Assembly: GCF_024509555.1 (NCBI RefSeq)
Contig: NZ_JAMWEL010000016.1
Span: 1-50,942, forward strand
Source of the DNA: Streptococcus suis
GTDB taxonomy: Bacteria; Bacillota; Bacilli; Lactobacillales; Streptococcaceae
Reading direction: 5' to 3'
Length of the DNA: 50,942 nt
The notes under the pieces are model-generated. The model saw only the letters and a list, made by a program, of their open reading frames with translations. It was not told the origin of the DNA and did no database searches. Below, one piece after another: positions 1 to 9,927 of the stretch. Made by a program: the position numbers and the translations under genes. The stretch's first letter is position 1; the number at the start of each line of letters is the position of its first letter.

Positions 1-54
1 GGTTTCAGGAACTTTGAAAATTTTAAAAAACGTATTTTGATTGCTTTGAACATA

Positions 55-163
55 AAGAAAGAGAGAACGAACTTCGTCCTCTCTAGGTGTTAGCTTTTCA
101 TCTACCCACTACAGTTGACAAAGAGCCATTTTAACTTGCTGTGTTGTTTCGAATAGTTCCAAC
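55..163 (-). ncRNA. tracrRNA of the type II-A CRISPR system
   Basis: The plus strand at 129-165 resembles the array repeat, so the minus-strand RNA carries an anti-repeat able to pair with the repeat over more than 20 bp (core GAAACAACACAGC), then the usual bulge and a second helix. The RNA continues with a short nexus-like hairpin (GGC/GUC) and ends in a strong hairpin at 61-83 (10 bp, loop AGT) followed by T residues. A sigma-70 promoter lies immediately upstream. The family role is to pair with pre-crRNA, recruit RNase III and be held by Cas9. The ends are estimates: the start from the promoter, the end from the terminator. The stretch between nexus and terminator differs from the S. pyogenes tracrRNA. 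Confidence 0.9.
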
Positions 164-169
164 AAGGTC

Positions 170-198
170 ATTATATATCATTGTTTGGAAAAAATCAA
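170..198 (-). promoter_or_regulatory. tracrRNA promoter
   Basis: Read on the minus strand, TTGATT (193-198) and TATAAT (170-175) are separated by exactly 17 bp. The predicted start, about 7 nt after the -10, falls at the first base of the anti-repeat near 163. Confidence 0.8.
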
Positions 199-356
199 GT
201 TCAAAATCAACAAAAACTATAAAACAATATAATTCGTTGTTCATTATAGCAGATTATAATAGAAATTAGCTAATTTTGTGCTTATTACTTTACAACGAAA
301 TAATAAAATATGTAATATGAATTATATTAAGTCAATTAATAGGAGGTAATATACTT

Positions 357-3300
357 ATGAAGAAAACTTATTCAATCGGATTAGATATTGGAACCAATTC
401 CGTAGGTTGGAGTGTCGTGACAGATGACTATAAAGTTCCCTCTAAAAAGATAAAGGTTTCTGGAAATACAGATAAGAAGTACATCAAAAAAAATTTATTG
501 GGAGCTTTATTATTTGATAGTGGAGAGCCAGCTGCTGCTACAAGGATGAAGCGCACTACTCGTCGCCGTTACATTAGAAGGAACAATCGTCTGCGTTACT
601 TACAAGAGATTTTTGCGGTTCAAATGGAACAAATTGATCCAAATTTCTTTCATCGACTAAAAGAATCATTTCTTGATGAAGAGGATAAGCAATTTGAACA
701 ACATCCAATTTTTGGGACATTATCTGAAGAAGTAGCTTATCATCAACAATTTCCGACTATCTATCACTTGAGAAAACACATAGCAGATTCAAAAGAACAA
801 GTAGATTTACGACTGGTTTATATGGCGTTGGCCCATATCATTAAATATAGAGGACATTTTTTAATTGAGGGCGGCTTAGAAAGCAAGGCAGTAGGTATCC
901 AGCAATTGTTTGATGAGTTTGTTCAAGTATACGATAGTATATTTGAGGGCAGTGACTTAGTATCTGTTCATGCAAAAGTAGAGCCCGTTTTGGTTGATAA
1001 GTTAAGTAAGTCAGCCAAAAAGGATCGAGTGATGCAGCTATTTCCAACAGAAAAATCAAATGGAAATTTTGCTGAGTTTATGAAGCTGATTGTAGGGAAC
1101 CAGGCAGATTTCAAAAAAGTTTTCTCATTGGAGGAAAAAGCAGTATTACACCTATCTAAAGATACCTATGAAGAAGACTTAGCTGATTTGCTTGGAAAAG
1201 TAGGAGATGAATATCTCGATTTGTTCCATGCGGCTCAGCGGTTGTACGATGCTATTTTACTTGCAGGGATTATTACTACTCAAGATACTGTGACAAAAGC
1301 GCCACTCTCTGCTTCTATGGTTCAACGTTATGAGGAACATCAGAGAGATCTAAAAGCGTTGAAAAAACACATCCAGAATTATAATTATGAATTATACAAG
1401 GAGATGTTTAATGACAGCACTAAAAATGGTTATGCAGGTTATATTGAGAGAGGGGTTAAACAAGATGAGTTTTACAAATATACTAAAAATATTCTGTCGA
1501 AAATTGAAAATTCACAATACTTTATCGACAAAATTGAGCGAGAAGATTTCTTAAGAAAGCAACGAACGTTTGATAATGGTGCAATCCCTCATCAAATTCA
1601 TTTACAAGAGTTGAGAGCTATTGTCCGTCGACAAGGGGAGCATTATCCATTTTTGAAAGAAGAACAGAATAAAATCGAAGCGTTGCTAACCTTTAGAATA
1701 CCATATTATGTCGGTCCATTAGCAAGAGGAAATAGTCGTTTTGCATGGGCTGTCAGAAAGTCAAATGAAAAAATAACTCCTTGGAATTTTGAAGAAATTA
1801 TTGATAAGGAAGAATCTGCGAGGAAATTCATTGAGAGAATGACAAATGTAGATTTGTACTTACCAGATGAAAAGGTTCTACCAAAACATAGTTTCTTGTA
1901 TGAAAAATTTGCAGTATTCAACGAGCTGACCAAAGTAAAATATATTACCGAGCAAGGTAAGGAAGAATTCTTTGATTGTCATTTGAAACGTGAGATTTTT
2001 GAACAAGTCTTTAAGAACAGTCGAAAAGTAAAGAAAAAGGACTTATTGAATTTCTTGGACAAAGAGTTTGAAGAGTTTCGTATTGTTGATATTACGGGAC
2101 TAGATTCTGAAAAACGAGAGTTTAATTCTTCTTTGGGAACCTATCATGATTTGAAGAAAATTCTTGATAAGGATTTCTTGGATGATGTAGCGAATGAACA
2201 TCTTCTGGAAGAATTAATATTAACCTTGACACTTTTTGAAGACCGTGAAATGATTCGGAAACGGTTGAGTAAATACAGCGAAGTCCTTACCAAAGAACAG
2301 TTGAAAAAACTGGAGAGAAGACACTATACTGGCTGGGGGCGTTTATCTGCTAAACTGCTCAATGGCATTCGCCATAAAGCGACAAATAAGACAATATTAG
2401 ATTATTTAATGGACGATGGTCATATCAATCGCAATTTTATGCAATTGATTCACGATGATAGCTTAGATTTTAAAACCATTATTTCTGAGGCGCAAGTTAT
2501 TGGTGAGAAGGAAGACTTTAAGGCTATTGTCGCAGATATTCCAGGAAGTCCTGCAATCAAAAAGGGGATTTTACAAAGTCTAAAAGTAGTTGAGGAGCTA
2601 GTTTCTATTATGGGATATGATCCAGAATCCATTATCATTGAAATGGCTCGCGAAAACCAAACGACCAAAAAAGGTCGCAAAAATTCTCAACAACGATTGA
2701 CAGGTTTGACAAATTCGATTCGAGAGTTAAGCAGCGATATTCTGAAAGAGTTTCCAGTTGATAATAGTCAATTGCAGAATGACCGTCTTTACTTATACTA
2801 TCTTCAAAATGGTAAAGATATGTACACAGGTGAGACTCTAAATATTGATCAGTTGTCACATTACGATATTGATCACATTATTCCGCAAAGTTTTATAAAA
2901 GATGATTCTCTTGATAATCGTGTGTTGACAAGTTCTAAGAGTAATAGAGGAAAATCAGATAGTGTGCCTAGTCAGGAAATTGTTCAAAAAATGAAACCAT
3001 TTTGGAAGAAGTTGCGTGATGCACAGCTGATTTCAAAACGAAAATTTGATAATTTAACAAAGTCTGAGCGTGGAGGGCTATCGCAGGAAGATAAGGCAGG
3101 TTTTATCAAACGACAATTGGTTGAGACACGTCAAATCACAAAACATGTTGCTCGTATATTAGACGAGCGTTTTAATCAGAAGCGTAATACTAATAACAAA
3201 CCAATTCGAGATGTAAAAATCATCACCTTAAAATCAAACTTGGTTTCACAATTTAGAAAAGAGTTTGAATTGTATAAAATTCGAGAGCTAAATGATTATC

Positions 3301-4391
3301 ATCATGCTCATGATGCTTATTTGAATGCGGTAGTCGGAAAGGCTCTACTCGCAAAATACCCACAATTAGAAGCAGAGTTTGTGTTTGGAGATTATCCAAA
3401 GTACAACAGCTATAAAGAGCGGATGACTGCGACGCAAAAAGTACTGTTCTATTCTAATATCTTGAACTTCTTGAAAGATGGTAATAAGCACGGAAACGAA
3501 GATGGCGAGGTCATCTGGAATCCAGACTATCATCTTCCAATTATTAAAAAAGTATTGAGCTATCCACAGGTCAATATTGTTAAGAAAACGGAAATTCAAA
3601 CGGGTGGTTTTTCTAAAGAAAGTATTTTGCCAAAAGGAGATTCAGACAAATTAATTCGTAGGAAAAATAATTGGAATCCTAAAAAGTATGGTGGCTTTGA
3701 TAGTCCAACCGTTGCTTACTCTGTTCTGGTTATTGCTGATGTCGCAAAAGGGAAGGCTCAGAAGTTAAAAACAGTAAAAGAGTTGGTTGGAATTACTATA
3801 ATGGAACGCTCTGCGTTTGAAAAAAATCCAATAGTATTTTTAGAATCCAAAGGTTATCAAAATATTCAAGAGAAAAATATTATCAAGCTTTCTAAGTATA
3901 GCTTGTTTGAGTTGGAAGAGGGGCGCCGACGATTATTAGCTAGTGCGATTGAACTACAAAAGGGAAATCAACTTGTTTTGGCTCAAGAGCAGATAAATCT
4001 ACTTTATCATGCCCAACGTGTAAAGAATCTAGAACAACCAGAACACCTACGCTATGTGGAAGAACATAAAGCAGAATTTGAGGTTATTCTTAATACGCTA
4101 TTGACAGCAGCTGAACGCTATATTCTCAAGCCTAAGGTTATCGAAATGATTAAAAAGGCGATAGAGAATAATCAGCTGGATATCACGCAGTATGCCGAAT
4201 CGTTTATTAATTTGCTAAAATTCACAGCATTTGGAGCACCAGGAGGATTCAAATGTTTCGGGATTGAAATAAAACAAGCAAACCTCAGATATCAGACGGT
4301 AACAGAGTGTCTTAATGCAACTCTCATCCACCAATCTGTAACTGGTCTCTATGAAACACGGATTGATTTAAGTAAACTAGGAGGCGAATAA
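357..4391 (+). CDS. cas9: CRISPR-associated endonuclease Cas9 (type II-A)
   Basis: RNA-guided DNA endonuclease, 1344 residues, the usual size of streptococcal II-A Cas9. RuvC-I is at the N-terminus with catalytic D10 in [10 protein letters not shown]. An arginine-rich bridge helix ([13 protein letters not shown]) and the REC lobe follow. RuvC-II is seen as [10 protein letters not shown], the HNH nuclease as [11 protein letters not shown], RuvC-III as [13 protein letters not shown], and a PAM-interacting domain ends in [16 protein letters not shown]. The start has a clear AGGAGG site at 341-346. The stop overlaps the cas1 start (TAATG). Aligned backwards from ATLIHQS, the position of S. pyogenes R1335 is R1311, but that of R1333 is N1309, so PAM choice probably differs from NGG. 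All catalytic motifs are intact. Confidence 0.98.
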   Translation: MKKTYSIGLDIGTNSVGWSVVTDDYKVPSKKIKVSGNTDKKYIKKNLLGALLFDSGEPAAATRMKRTTRRRYIRRNNRLRYLQEIFAVQMEQIDPNFFHRLKESFLDEEDKQFEQHPIFGTLSEEVAYHQQFPTIYHLRKHIADSKEQVDLRLVYMALAHIIKYRGHFLIEGGLESKAVGIQQLFDEFVQVYDSIFEGSDLVSVHAKVEPVLVDKLSKSAKKDRVMQLFPTEKSNGNFAEFMKLIVGNQADFKKVFSLEEKAVLHLSKDTYEEDLADLLGKVGDEYLDLFHAAQRLYDAILLAGIITTQDTVTKAPLSASMVQRYEEHQRDLKALKKHIQNYNYELYKEMFNDSTKNGYAGYIERGVKQDEFYKYTKNILSKIENSQYFIDKIEREDFLRKQRTFDNGAIPHQIHLQELRAIVRRQGEHYPFLKEEQNKIEALLTFRIPYYVGPLARGNSRFAWAVRKSNEKITPWNFEEIIDKEESARKFIERMTNVDLYLPDEKVLPKHSFLYEKFAVFNELTKVKYITEQGKEEFFDCHLKREIFEQVFKNSRKVKKKDLLNFLDKEFEEFRIVDITGLDSEKREFNSSLGTYHDLKKILDKDFLDDVANEHLLEELILTLTLFEDREMIRKRLSKYSEVLTKEQLKKLERRHYTGWGRLSAKLLNGIRHKATNKTILDYLMDDGHINRNFMQLIHDDSLDFKTIISEAQVIGEKEDFKAIVADIPGSPAIKKGILQSLKVVEELVSIMGYDPESIIIEMARENQTTKKGRKNSQQRLTGLTNSIRELSSDILKEFPVDNSQLQNDRLYLYYLQNGKDMYTGETLNIDQLSHYDIDHIIPQSFIKDDSLDNRVLTSSKSNRGKSDSVPSQEIVQKMKPFWKKLRDAQLISKRKFDNLTKSERGGLSQEDKAGFIKRQLVETRQITKHVARILDERFNQKRNTNNKPIRDVKIITLKSNLVSQFRKEFELYKIRELNDYHHAHDAYLNAVVGKALLAKYPQLEAEFVFGDYPKYNSYKERMTATQKVLFYSNILNFLKDGNKHGNEDGEVIWNPDYHLPIIKKVLSYPQVNIVKKTEIQTGGFSKESILPKGDSDKLIRRKNNWNPKKYGGFDSPTVAYSVLVIADVAKGKAQKLKTVKELVGITIMERSAFEKNPIVFLESKGYQNIQEKNIIKLSKYSLFELEEGRRRLLASAIELQKGNQLVLAQEQINLLYHAQRVKNLEQPEHLRYVEEHKAEFEVILNTLLTAAERYILKPKVIEMIKKAIENNQLDITQYAESFINLLKFTAFGAPGGFKCFGIEIKQANLRYQTVTECLNATLIHQSVTGLYETRIDLSKLGGE

Positions 4392-5257
4392 TGGGCTGGC
4401 GGACAGTTGTTGTGAACACACATTCCAAGTTGTCCTACAAAAATAATCATTTGATTTTTAAAGATGCTACTCGGACAGAGATGATTCACCTGTCCGAGAT
4501 AGACGTCTTATTGCTTGAAACGACTGATATTACCCTGTCGACAATGTTAATACAGCGTTTAATGGACGAGAACATCGTTGTCATATTCTGTGACCAAAAA
4601 CGATTGCCAATTGCACATTTGATGCCGTATTATGCTCGACATGATTCTAGCTTGCAACTCTCAAAGCAGATAAGTTGGGATGAAGAAGTCAAAGCAATTG
4701 TGTGGACAACAATCATTGCTCAAAAAATTCGTAACCAAAGCATCTATTTGAGTGCCTGTGGCTTTTTTGAAAAATCAAGTTCCGTAATGAATCTCTATCA
4801 TGGATTAGCATTATTTGATCCGAGTAATAGAGAAGGTCATGCAGCTCGCATTTATTTTAATACCCTATTTGGAAATGATTTTTCACGTGAGTTAGATAAT
4901 GATATAAATGCTGGATTGGACTATGGCTATACCTTGCTTTTGAGTATGTTTGCGCGTGAAGTAGTTGTCTCTGGGTGCATGACTCAGTTTGGGCTAAAGC
5001 ATGCCAATCAGTTTAATCAATTCAATTTCGCGAGTGACATTATGGAACCTTTTCGTCCAATCATTGATAGGATTGTTTACGAAAATCGTAAAGAACCTTT
5101 TGTCAAAGTGAAGAAAGAACTGTTTACCATCTTCTCAGATACATTTGAATACAATGGCAAGGAAATGTACTTGACCAATATTGTTAGTGATTATACTAAA
5201 AAAGTCATAAAATCCCTGAATAATAAAGGGAATGGAATTCCTGAGTTTACAATATGA
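4391..5257 (+). CDS. cas1: CRISPR-associated integrase Cas1
   Basis: Metal-dependent integrase subunit that inserts new spacers at the leader end together with Cas2. It has 288 residues, normal for II-A Cas1. The expected metal ligands are visible: E148 in [12 protein letters not shown]204 in [10 protein letters not shown] and E219 in DIMEPFRP. It overlaps the cas9 stop by one base and the cas2 start by four (ATGA), so translation is coupled along the operon. No sign of damage. Confidence 0.97.
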   Translation: MGWRTVVVNTHSKLSYKNNHLIFKDATRTEMIHLSEIDVLLLETTDITLSTMLIQRLMDENIVVIFCDQKRLPIAHLMPYYARHDSSLQLSKQISWDEEVKAIVWTTIIAQKIRNQSIYLSACGFFEKSSSVMNLYHGLALFDPSNREGHAARIYFNTLFGNDFSRELDNDINAGLDYGYTLLLSMFAREVVVSGCMTQFGLKHANQFNQFNFASDIMEPFRPIIDRIVYENRKEPFVKVKKELFTIFSDTFEYNGKEMYLTNIVSDYTKKVIKSLNNKGNGIPEFTI

Positions 5258-5586
5258 GTTACAGATATATGCGAATGATTTTAATGTTTGATATGCCTAC
5301 CGATACTGCAGAGGAGAGAAAGGCCTACCGTAAATTTCGTAAATTCCTACTTTCAGAAGGTTTTATCATGCACCAATTTTCTGTATATAGCAAGTTGTTA
5401 TTGAATAATTCGGCTAATACAGCAATGGTAGCTCGGTTAAAAGAGAGTAATCCTCGAAAGGGGAATATCACCTTATTGACAGTTACTGAAAAGCAATTTG
5501 CAAGAATGATTTATCTTCACGGGGAAGCAAATATGAGCATCGGAAATACAGATTCCCGTATTGTCATTCTGGGAGAGGAGTTTTGA
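5254..5586 (+). CDS. cas2: CRISPR-associated protein Cas2
   Basis: Small ferredoxin-fold protein (110 residues) that bridges two Cas1 dimers in the adaptation complex. The N-terminus [18 protein letters not shown] carries the conserved first strand and aspartate typical of II-A Cas2. It starts inside the cas1 stop codon region (ATGA overlap) and ends 1 nt before csn2. Its length and position in the cas9-cas1-cas2-csn2 order are standard. Confidence 0.97.
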   Translation: MSYRYMRMILMFDMPTDTAEERKAYRKFRKFLLSEGFIMHQFSVYSKLLLNNSANTAMVARLKESNPRKGNITLLTVTEKQFARMIYLHGEANMSIGNTDSRIVILGEEF

Positions 5587-5587
5587 T

Positions 5588-6250
5588 ATGAAATTAAATT
5601 TTTCTTTGTTGGATGAAGCAATATCGTTGAATGGATCGGTCATTCTGACTGTGGAAGATACTCAAGTCTTTGCAAAACTCGTTAAGGACTTGTATCAATA
5701 CTCTGAAGAATCTGATGTAAAGTTCTTTGATACTGATTTTAAATCCGTAAAGGAGTCAGAATTGATGATTGTGACGGATATATTGGGCTATGATATCAAT
5801 TCTGCACCAATCTTAAAGTTGATACATGCTGATTTAGAAGCTCAATTAAATGATCAGCCGGAAGTTAAATCAATTATCGAAAAATTGGCTAATTCTATTA
5901 CAGAATTAATCAGTTACGAGTGTTTAGAGAGTGAGTTAGATTTAGAATACGATGAAATCACAATTTTAGAGCTTATCAAAGCCTTAGGAGTCAAAATAGA
6001 GACACAAAGTGATACGATATTTGAAAAATGTTTTGAAATACTGCAAATATTTCGTTACCTGACCAAAAAGAAATTACTGATTTTTGTTAACAGTCTATCC
6101 TATTTTACCGGTGCTGAAATTGATAAAATAGTGGAATTTATCAATTTGTCGCAGCTAAGGGTTCTATTTTTGGAACCTAGAAGAGTAATAAATCAAACTC
6201 AGTATATTTTAGATGAAGACTATTTCTTATTAGTTGAAGAAGTGGTATAA
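5588..6250 (+). CDS. csn2: CRISPR adaptation protein Csn2
   Basis: Csn2 forms a tetrameric ring around DNA ends and is required for spacer acquisition in II-A systems. I choose ATG 5588 ([17 protein letters not shown]) because a GAGGAG site lies about 8 nt upstream and the product is then 220 residues, the length of the short Csn2a form of S. pyogenes. A start 27 nt further upstream lies inside cas2 and lacks a site. The sequence is acidic and helical, as in the family. Its stop codon TAA is part of the TATAAT of the array promoter. Confidence 0.95.
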   Translation: MKLNFSLLDEAISLNGSVILTVEDTQVFAKLVKDLYQYSEESDVKFFDTDFKSVKESELMIVTDILGYDINSAPILKLIHADLEAQLNDQPEVKSIIEKLANSITELISYECLESELDLEYDEITILELIKALGVKIETQSDTIFEKCFEILQIFRYLTKKKLLIFVNSLSYFTGAEIDKIVEFINLSQLRVLFLEPRRVINQTQYILDEDYFLLVEEVV

Positions 6251-6339
6251 TCTAGTAAATAGGAACTTATTTGAAACTGAAATCTGGCTGAGATGAGCAG
6301 TGCGATTACGAAATTTCGAAAGAAAAAATTTTCTACGAG
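6229..6339 (+). promoter_or_regulatory. CRISPR leader with array promoter and integration anchor
   Basis: An extended -10 (TGGTATAAT, TATAAT at 6246-6251) overlaps the csn2 stop codon; the -35 is poor. Transcription would start near 6258 and run through an AT-rich leader into the array. The last seven leader bases (6333-6339) are CTACGAG. This is one of the leader-end motif classes known to direct polarised spacer integration in II-A systems; S. pyogenes uses ATTTGAG. Confidence 0.8.
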
Positions 6340-8757
6340 GTTTTAGAGCTGTGTTGTTTCGAATGGTTCCAAAACGGGCAGTATGAATGGGATTTGGACA
6401 AGTCCGTTTTAGAGCTGTGTTGTTTCGAATGGTTCCAAAACTGGCTAATACACTTTTGACAGGCGAAGAACGTTTTAGAGCTGTGTTGTTTCGAATGGTT
6501 CCAAAACTGCTTGATGTGTCTGTGCAAGAATTAGATTGTTTTAGAGCTGTGTTGTTTCGAATGGTTCCAAAACGAGGATATGACACGAAACATCGGTACG
6601 TTTGTTTTAGAGCTGTGTTGTTTCGAATGGTTCCAAAACTCGATAGCTACAACCACTGCTTAGATGCGGTGTTTTAGAGCTGTGTTGTTTCGAATGGTTC
6701 CAAAACTGACCAAAGTAGTAGGTCGACTCACGTACTGTTTTAGAGCTGTGTTGTTTCGAATGGTTCCAAAACGAAGACCTTGTTATTTAACACGGCCTCA
6801 CGGTTTTAGAGCTGTGTTGTTTCGAATGGTTCCAAAACAAAATCTTTTGAACAAATGTGGTGATCGTTGTTTTAGAGCTGTGTTGTTTCGAATGGTTCCA
6901 AAACAGTAGAATATAGGTTACGTGGAGTTGTCCAGTTTTAGAGCTGTGTTGTTTCGAATGGTTCCAAAACATTACATACCTCCTAATGAAATAAAAGAAA
7001 AGTTTTAGAGCTGTGTTGTTTCGAATGGTTCCAAAACTTTGCTGCCGCTCGGACTGCTCCCAGAGCTGTTTTAGAGCTGTGTTGTTTCGAATGGTTCCAA
7101 AACGAGGACCATGTCCATAATTGGCTGTGCGAGGTTTTAGAGCTGTGTTGTTTCGAATGGTTCCAAAACACTCTTACAGAAAACCAATGGTTGACTAAAG
7201 TTTTAGAGCTGTGTTGTTTCGAATGGTTCCAAAACGTAGTTGAGTTAGGATGTGATAGATTGACAGTTTTAGAGCTGTGTTGTTTCGAATGGTTCCAAAA
7301 CTTAAAAGACTTTGGGAACTTTTACTTGATTGTTTTAGAGCTGTGTTGTTTCGAATGGTTCCAAAACAGCTATCCGGTACAAACAGAATTTCTTTAAGTT
7401 TTAGAGCTGTGTTGTTTCGAATGGTTCCAAAACAGTACCTTTGTATAAGTGTGTACTACCTAAGTTTTAGAGCTGTGTTGTTTCGAATGGTTCCAAAACT
7501 ATATCTAGGACATATCCAACCATCGGTAATGTTTTAGAGCTGTGTTGTTTCGAATGGTTCCAAAACATTACTACCACAAATTATACGCTAATCACGGTTT
7601 TAGAGCTGTGTTGTTTCGAATGGTTCCAAAACTCTTTCTCTTGACGATATTTCTCGTCAGCAGGTTTTAGAGCTGTGTTGTTTCGAATGGTTCCAAAACA
7701 TGTATAATGGAGAGTATTCTGTCGGTATGGTTTTAGAGCTGTGTTGTTTCGAATGGTTCCAAAACATCTTTGGTGGCTGGTTACTGGCAGGGAATGTTTT
7801 AGAGCTGTGTTGTTTCGAATGGTTCCAAAACAAATTAGATGAAGTGTAGTGCTATTTCTATGTTTTAGAGCTGTGTTGTTTCGAATGGTTCCAAAACTTT
7901 AAAAATTGCGACAATAAGCACATGACGGTTTTAGAGCTGTGTTGTTTCGAATGGTTCCAAAACCCGTTAATCGATACCATAGAACTTATAGGTGTTTTAG
8001 AGCTGTGTTGTTTCGAATGGTTCCAAAACATGCTTTCAATTGATTCTTAGTTAGCAAACGTTTTAGAGCTGTGTTGTTTCGAATGGTTCCAAAACAGAAC
8101 ACTAATTCTTCTCGAGGCACAATGCGTTTTAGAGCTGTGTTGTTTCGAATGGTTCCAAAACGGACCCAGCAAGCGTGCTGACTTGGGTCTTGTTTTAGAG
8201 CTGTGTTGTTTCGAATGGTTCCAAAACTTAATTCAAAATCGGTATGCGGTGAACAATCGTTTTAGAGCTGTGTTGTTTCGAATGGTTCCAAAACAGAATA
8301 TTTTTCGACGGAAGAAAAGCCAATGTTTTAGAGCTGTGTTGTTTCGAATGGTTCCAAAACGAGGTAAACTGTTTTTTCACATCCCATGCATGTTTTAGAG
8401 CTGTGTTGTTTCGAATGGTTCCAAAACTATATCGGTTCTACCATAAAGGTGTGGTCAGTTTTAGAGCTGTGTTGTTTCGAATGGTTCCAAAACCTTGGTT
8501 ATGATAATTTAGACGAATTATTTGGTTTTAGAGCTGTGTTGTTTCGAATGGTTCCAAAACTTGACCTTAGTGCCAGTCAAATCAAGGGCGGTTTTAGAGC
8601 TGTGTTGTTTCGAATGGTTCCAAAACGGACTTTTTTAACGTGTTATCATACAAGCGTTTTAGAGTTGTGTTGTTTCGAATGGTTTCAAAATAGCAGGGAT
8701 TTTAACTGCTGGTGTGATTAAGTTTTAGAGTTGTATTGCTCTAAATAGTTCTTTTAA
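6340..8757 (+). CRISPR. Type II-A CRISPR array, 37 repeats and 36 spacers
   Basis: The repeats are 36 bp, beginning GTTTTAGAGCTGTGTTG and ending GGTTCCAAAAC. Thirty-five copies (6340 to 8626) look identical. The copy at 8656-8691 has three changes and the copy at 8722-8757 is strongly degenerate, which marks the distal old end. Spacers are mostly 30 bp. Seven are 31 bp (after repeats 5, 10, 18, 20, 29, 31 and 33) and one is 29 bp (8627-8655). All look unique. The newest spacers should be at the 6340 end, beside the leader. A perfect small inverted repeat (CTTTTAA/TTAAAAG, 8751-8767) closes the array. Open frames inside the array are artefacts of the repeat. Confidence 0.99.
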
Positions 8758-8816
8758 TTCTTAAAAGCAATGTGGCAAAAATATTTAAATATCAAAAAAA
8801 TAAAGGGGGATTGTAG

Positions 8817-8930
8817 ATGGATGCAAAATCGATTATTTTAATACTTCTGGTTATAACAGTAGTAGTGAATATTTTAACTTTAATCATCAAAATAATTACC
8901 AAAAAAATTGAAAGTAAAAAGTATAGATGA
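8817..8930 (+). CDS. Small single-pass membrane peptide (37 aa), unknown function
   Basis: The peptide has an acidic/polar start (MDAK), one hydrophobic helix at about residues 5-25 (IILILLVITVVVNILTLII) and a very basic tail (KIITKKIESKKYR). A good ribosome site (AGGGGGA) lies about 7 nt upstream, and a hairpin plus T-run begins at the stop codon, so it looks like a complete monocistronic unit. It sits 59 bp after the last degenerate repeat. The size and layout resemble type I toxin peptides and other small stress membrane proteins, but I recognise no family and see no antitoxin RNA promoter with confidence. Confidence 0.6.
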   Translation: MDAKSIILILLVITVVVNILTLIIKIITKKIESKKYR

Positions 8931-8952
8931 ATTTGATTCAAAATTCATTTTT
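8928..8952 (+). terminator. Intrinsic terminator of the 37-aa gene
   Basis: TGAATTT (8928-8934) and AAATTCA (8941-8947) form a 7-bp stem with a 6-nt loop, followed by five T. The stem is AT-only and overlaps the stop codon. Confidence 0.5.
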
Positions 8953-9122
8953 GAAGGATGAAAATTAGTGAACAGACAAGTAATTCTCTATCGTAAACTT
9001 TCAAAGTTCAAATGACGATTAAAAACATTCAATTTTCCTCCAAGATTTCTAACTCCCTCTTGTCCATTCAAAGTTTTCCATGATATACTATATGTAATCG
9101 TTTTACTTCAAAGGAGACAGAC

Positions 9123-9797
9123 ATGACAAACCTAAAAGAGCAGGTTGGGATTAAGGCGGCGGAGTTTGCGACGGACGGCATGATTGTTGGACTGGGGACT
9201 GGCTCGACTGCCTACTATTTCGTACAGGAGATTGGCCGCCGGGTTGCAGAAGAAGGGTTACAAATCACAGGCGTAACGACCTCTCATGCTACGGCAGAAC
9301 ATGCTGCGTCCCTTGGGATTCCCCTAAAAAACATTGACGAAGTTGATTATGTAGACCTGACGGTAGATGGGGCTGACGAGGTGGATGGTGCCTTCAATGG
9401 TATTAAGGGTGGCGGTGCTGCACTGCTCATGGAGAAGGTGGTTGCAGTCAATAGTAAGGACTGCATCTGGATTGTGGATGAGTCCAAGGTGGTAGATACC
9501 CTAGGTGCTTTCAAATTACCAGTGGAAGTCGTGCAGTACGGTGCGGAAAATCTCTATCGATTCTTTGAGGCCAAAGGCTACAGACCAAGTTTTCGGATGA
9601 AAGACGGCCAGAAGCACGTGACCGATATGAAGAATTTCATTATCGATCTTGACCTGCAACGCATTGAGGATACGGAGGCCTTAGCAGACGAGTTGGATAA
9701 AACAGTGGGCGTCGTCGAGCATGGGCTCTTTATTGGCTTGATTTCCAAGGTCATTGTCGGGACGCCACAAGGACCAAAAATATTGGAAAAACAATAA
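9123..9797 (+). CDS. rpiA: Ribose-5-phosphate isomerase A
   Basis: Interconverts ribose 5-phosphate and ribulose 5-phosphate in the pentose phosphate pathway. It has 224 residues, normal for RpiA. Family motifs are clear: [13 protein letters not shown] near residue 20, the DGADEVD active-site loop, and [13 protein letters not shown] after it. The ribosome site AAAGGAG precedes ATG 9123, and a TATACT -10 lies near 9083. It heads a nucleoside/pentose block and is separated from deoB by a terminator with a fresh promoter. Confidence 0.97.
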   Translation: MTNLKEQVGIKAAEFATDGMIVGLGTGSTAYYFVQEIGRRVAEEGLQITGVTTSHATAEHAASLGIPLKNIDEVDYVDLTVDGADEVDGAFNGIKGGGAALLMEKVVAVNSKDCIWIVDESKVVDTLGAFKLPVEVVQYGAENLYRFFEAKGYRPSFRMKDGQKHVTDMKNFIIDLDLQRIEDTEALADELDKTVGVVEHGLFIGLISKVIVGTPQGPKILEKQ

Positions 9798-9801
9798 GTT
9801 G

Positions 9802-9851
9802 AAAACGCTTCTCATTATTCTGTAATGGGAAGCGTTTTTGTGGTATAATGA
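9802..9851 (+). terminator. rpiA terminator merged with deoB promoter
   Basis: AAACGCTTCTCATTA pairs with TAATGGGAAGCGTTT around a short loop, followed by a T-run. An extended -10 (TGGTATAAT, TATAAT at 9843-9848) starts directly after the T-run, so the terminator of one gene abuts the promoter of the next. Confidence 0.85.
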
Positions 9852-9927
9852 AAAGACGAACAAAAGAATTGTATTGATAGTTCAGTGCTTTGCTTGTCGA
9901 TACACGTTCTTAGAAAAAGGAGTTCTT

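Noticed and set aside
6230..8721. Several open reading frames on both strands encoding repeated VLELCCFEWFQN, FRAVLFRMVPK or FWNHSKQHSSKT
   Set aside because: They are translations of the CRISPR repeat in different frames, not genes.
9838..9927. Upstream extension of deoB
   Set aside because: The extension contains the promoter -10 and lacks a ribosome site, while ATG 9928 has a strong one and gives the family length.
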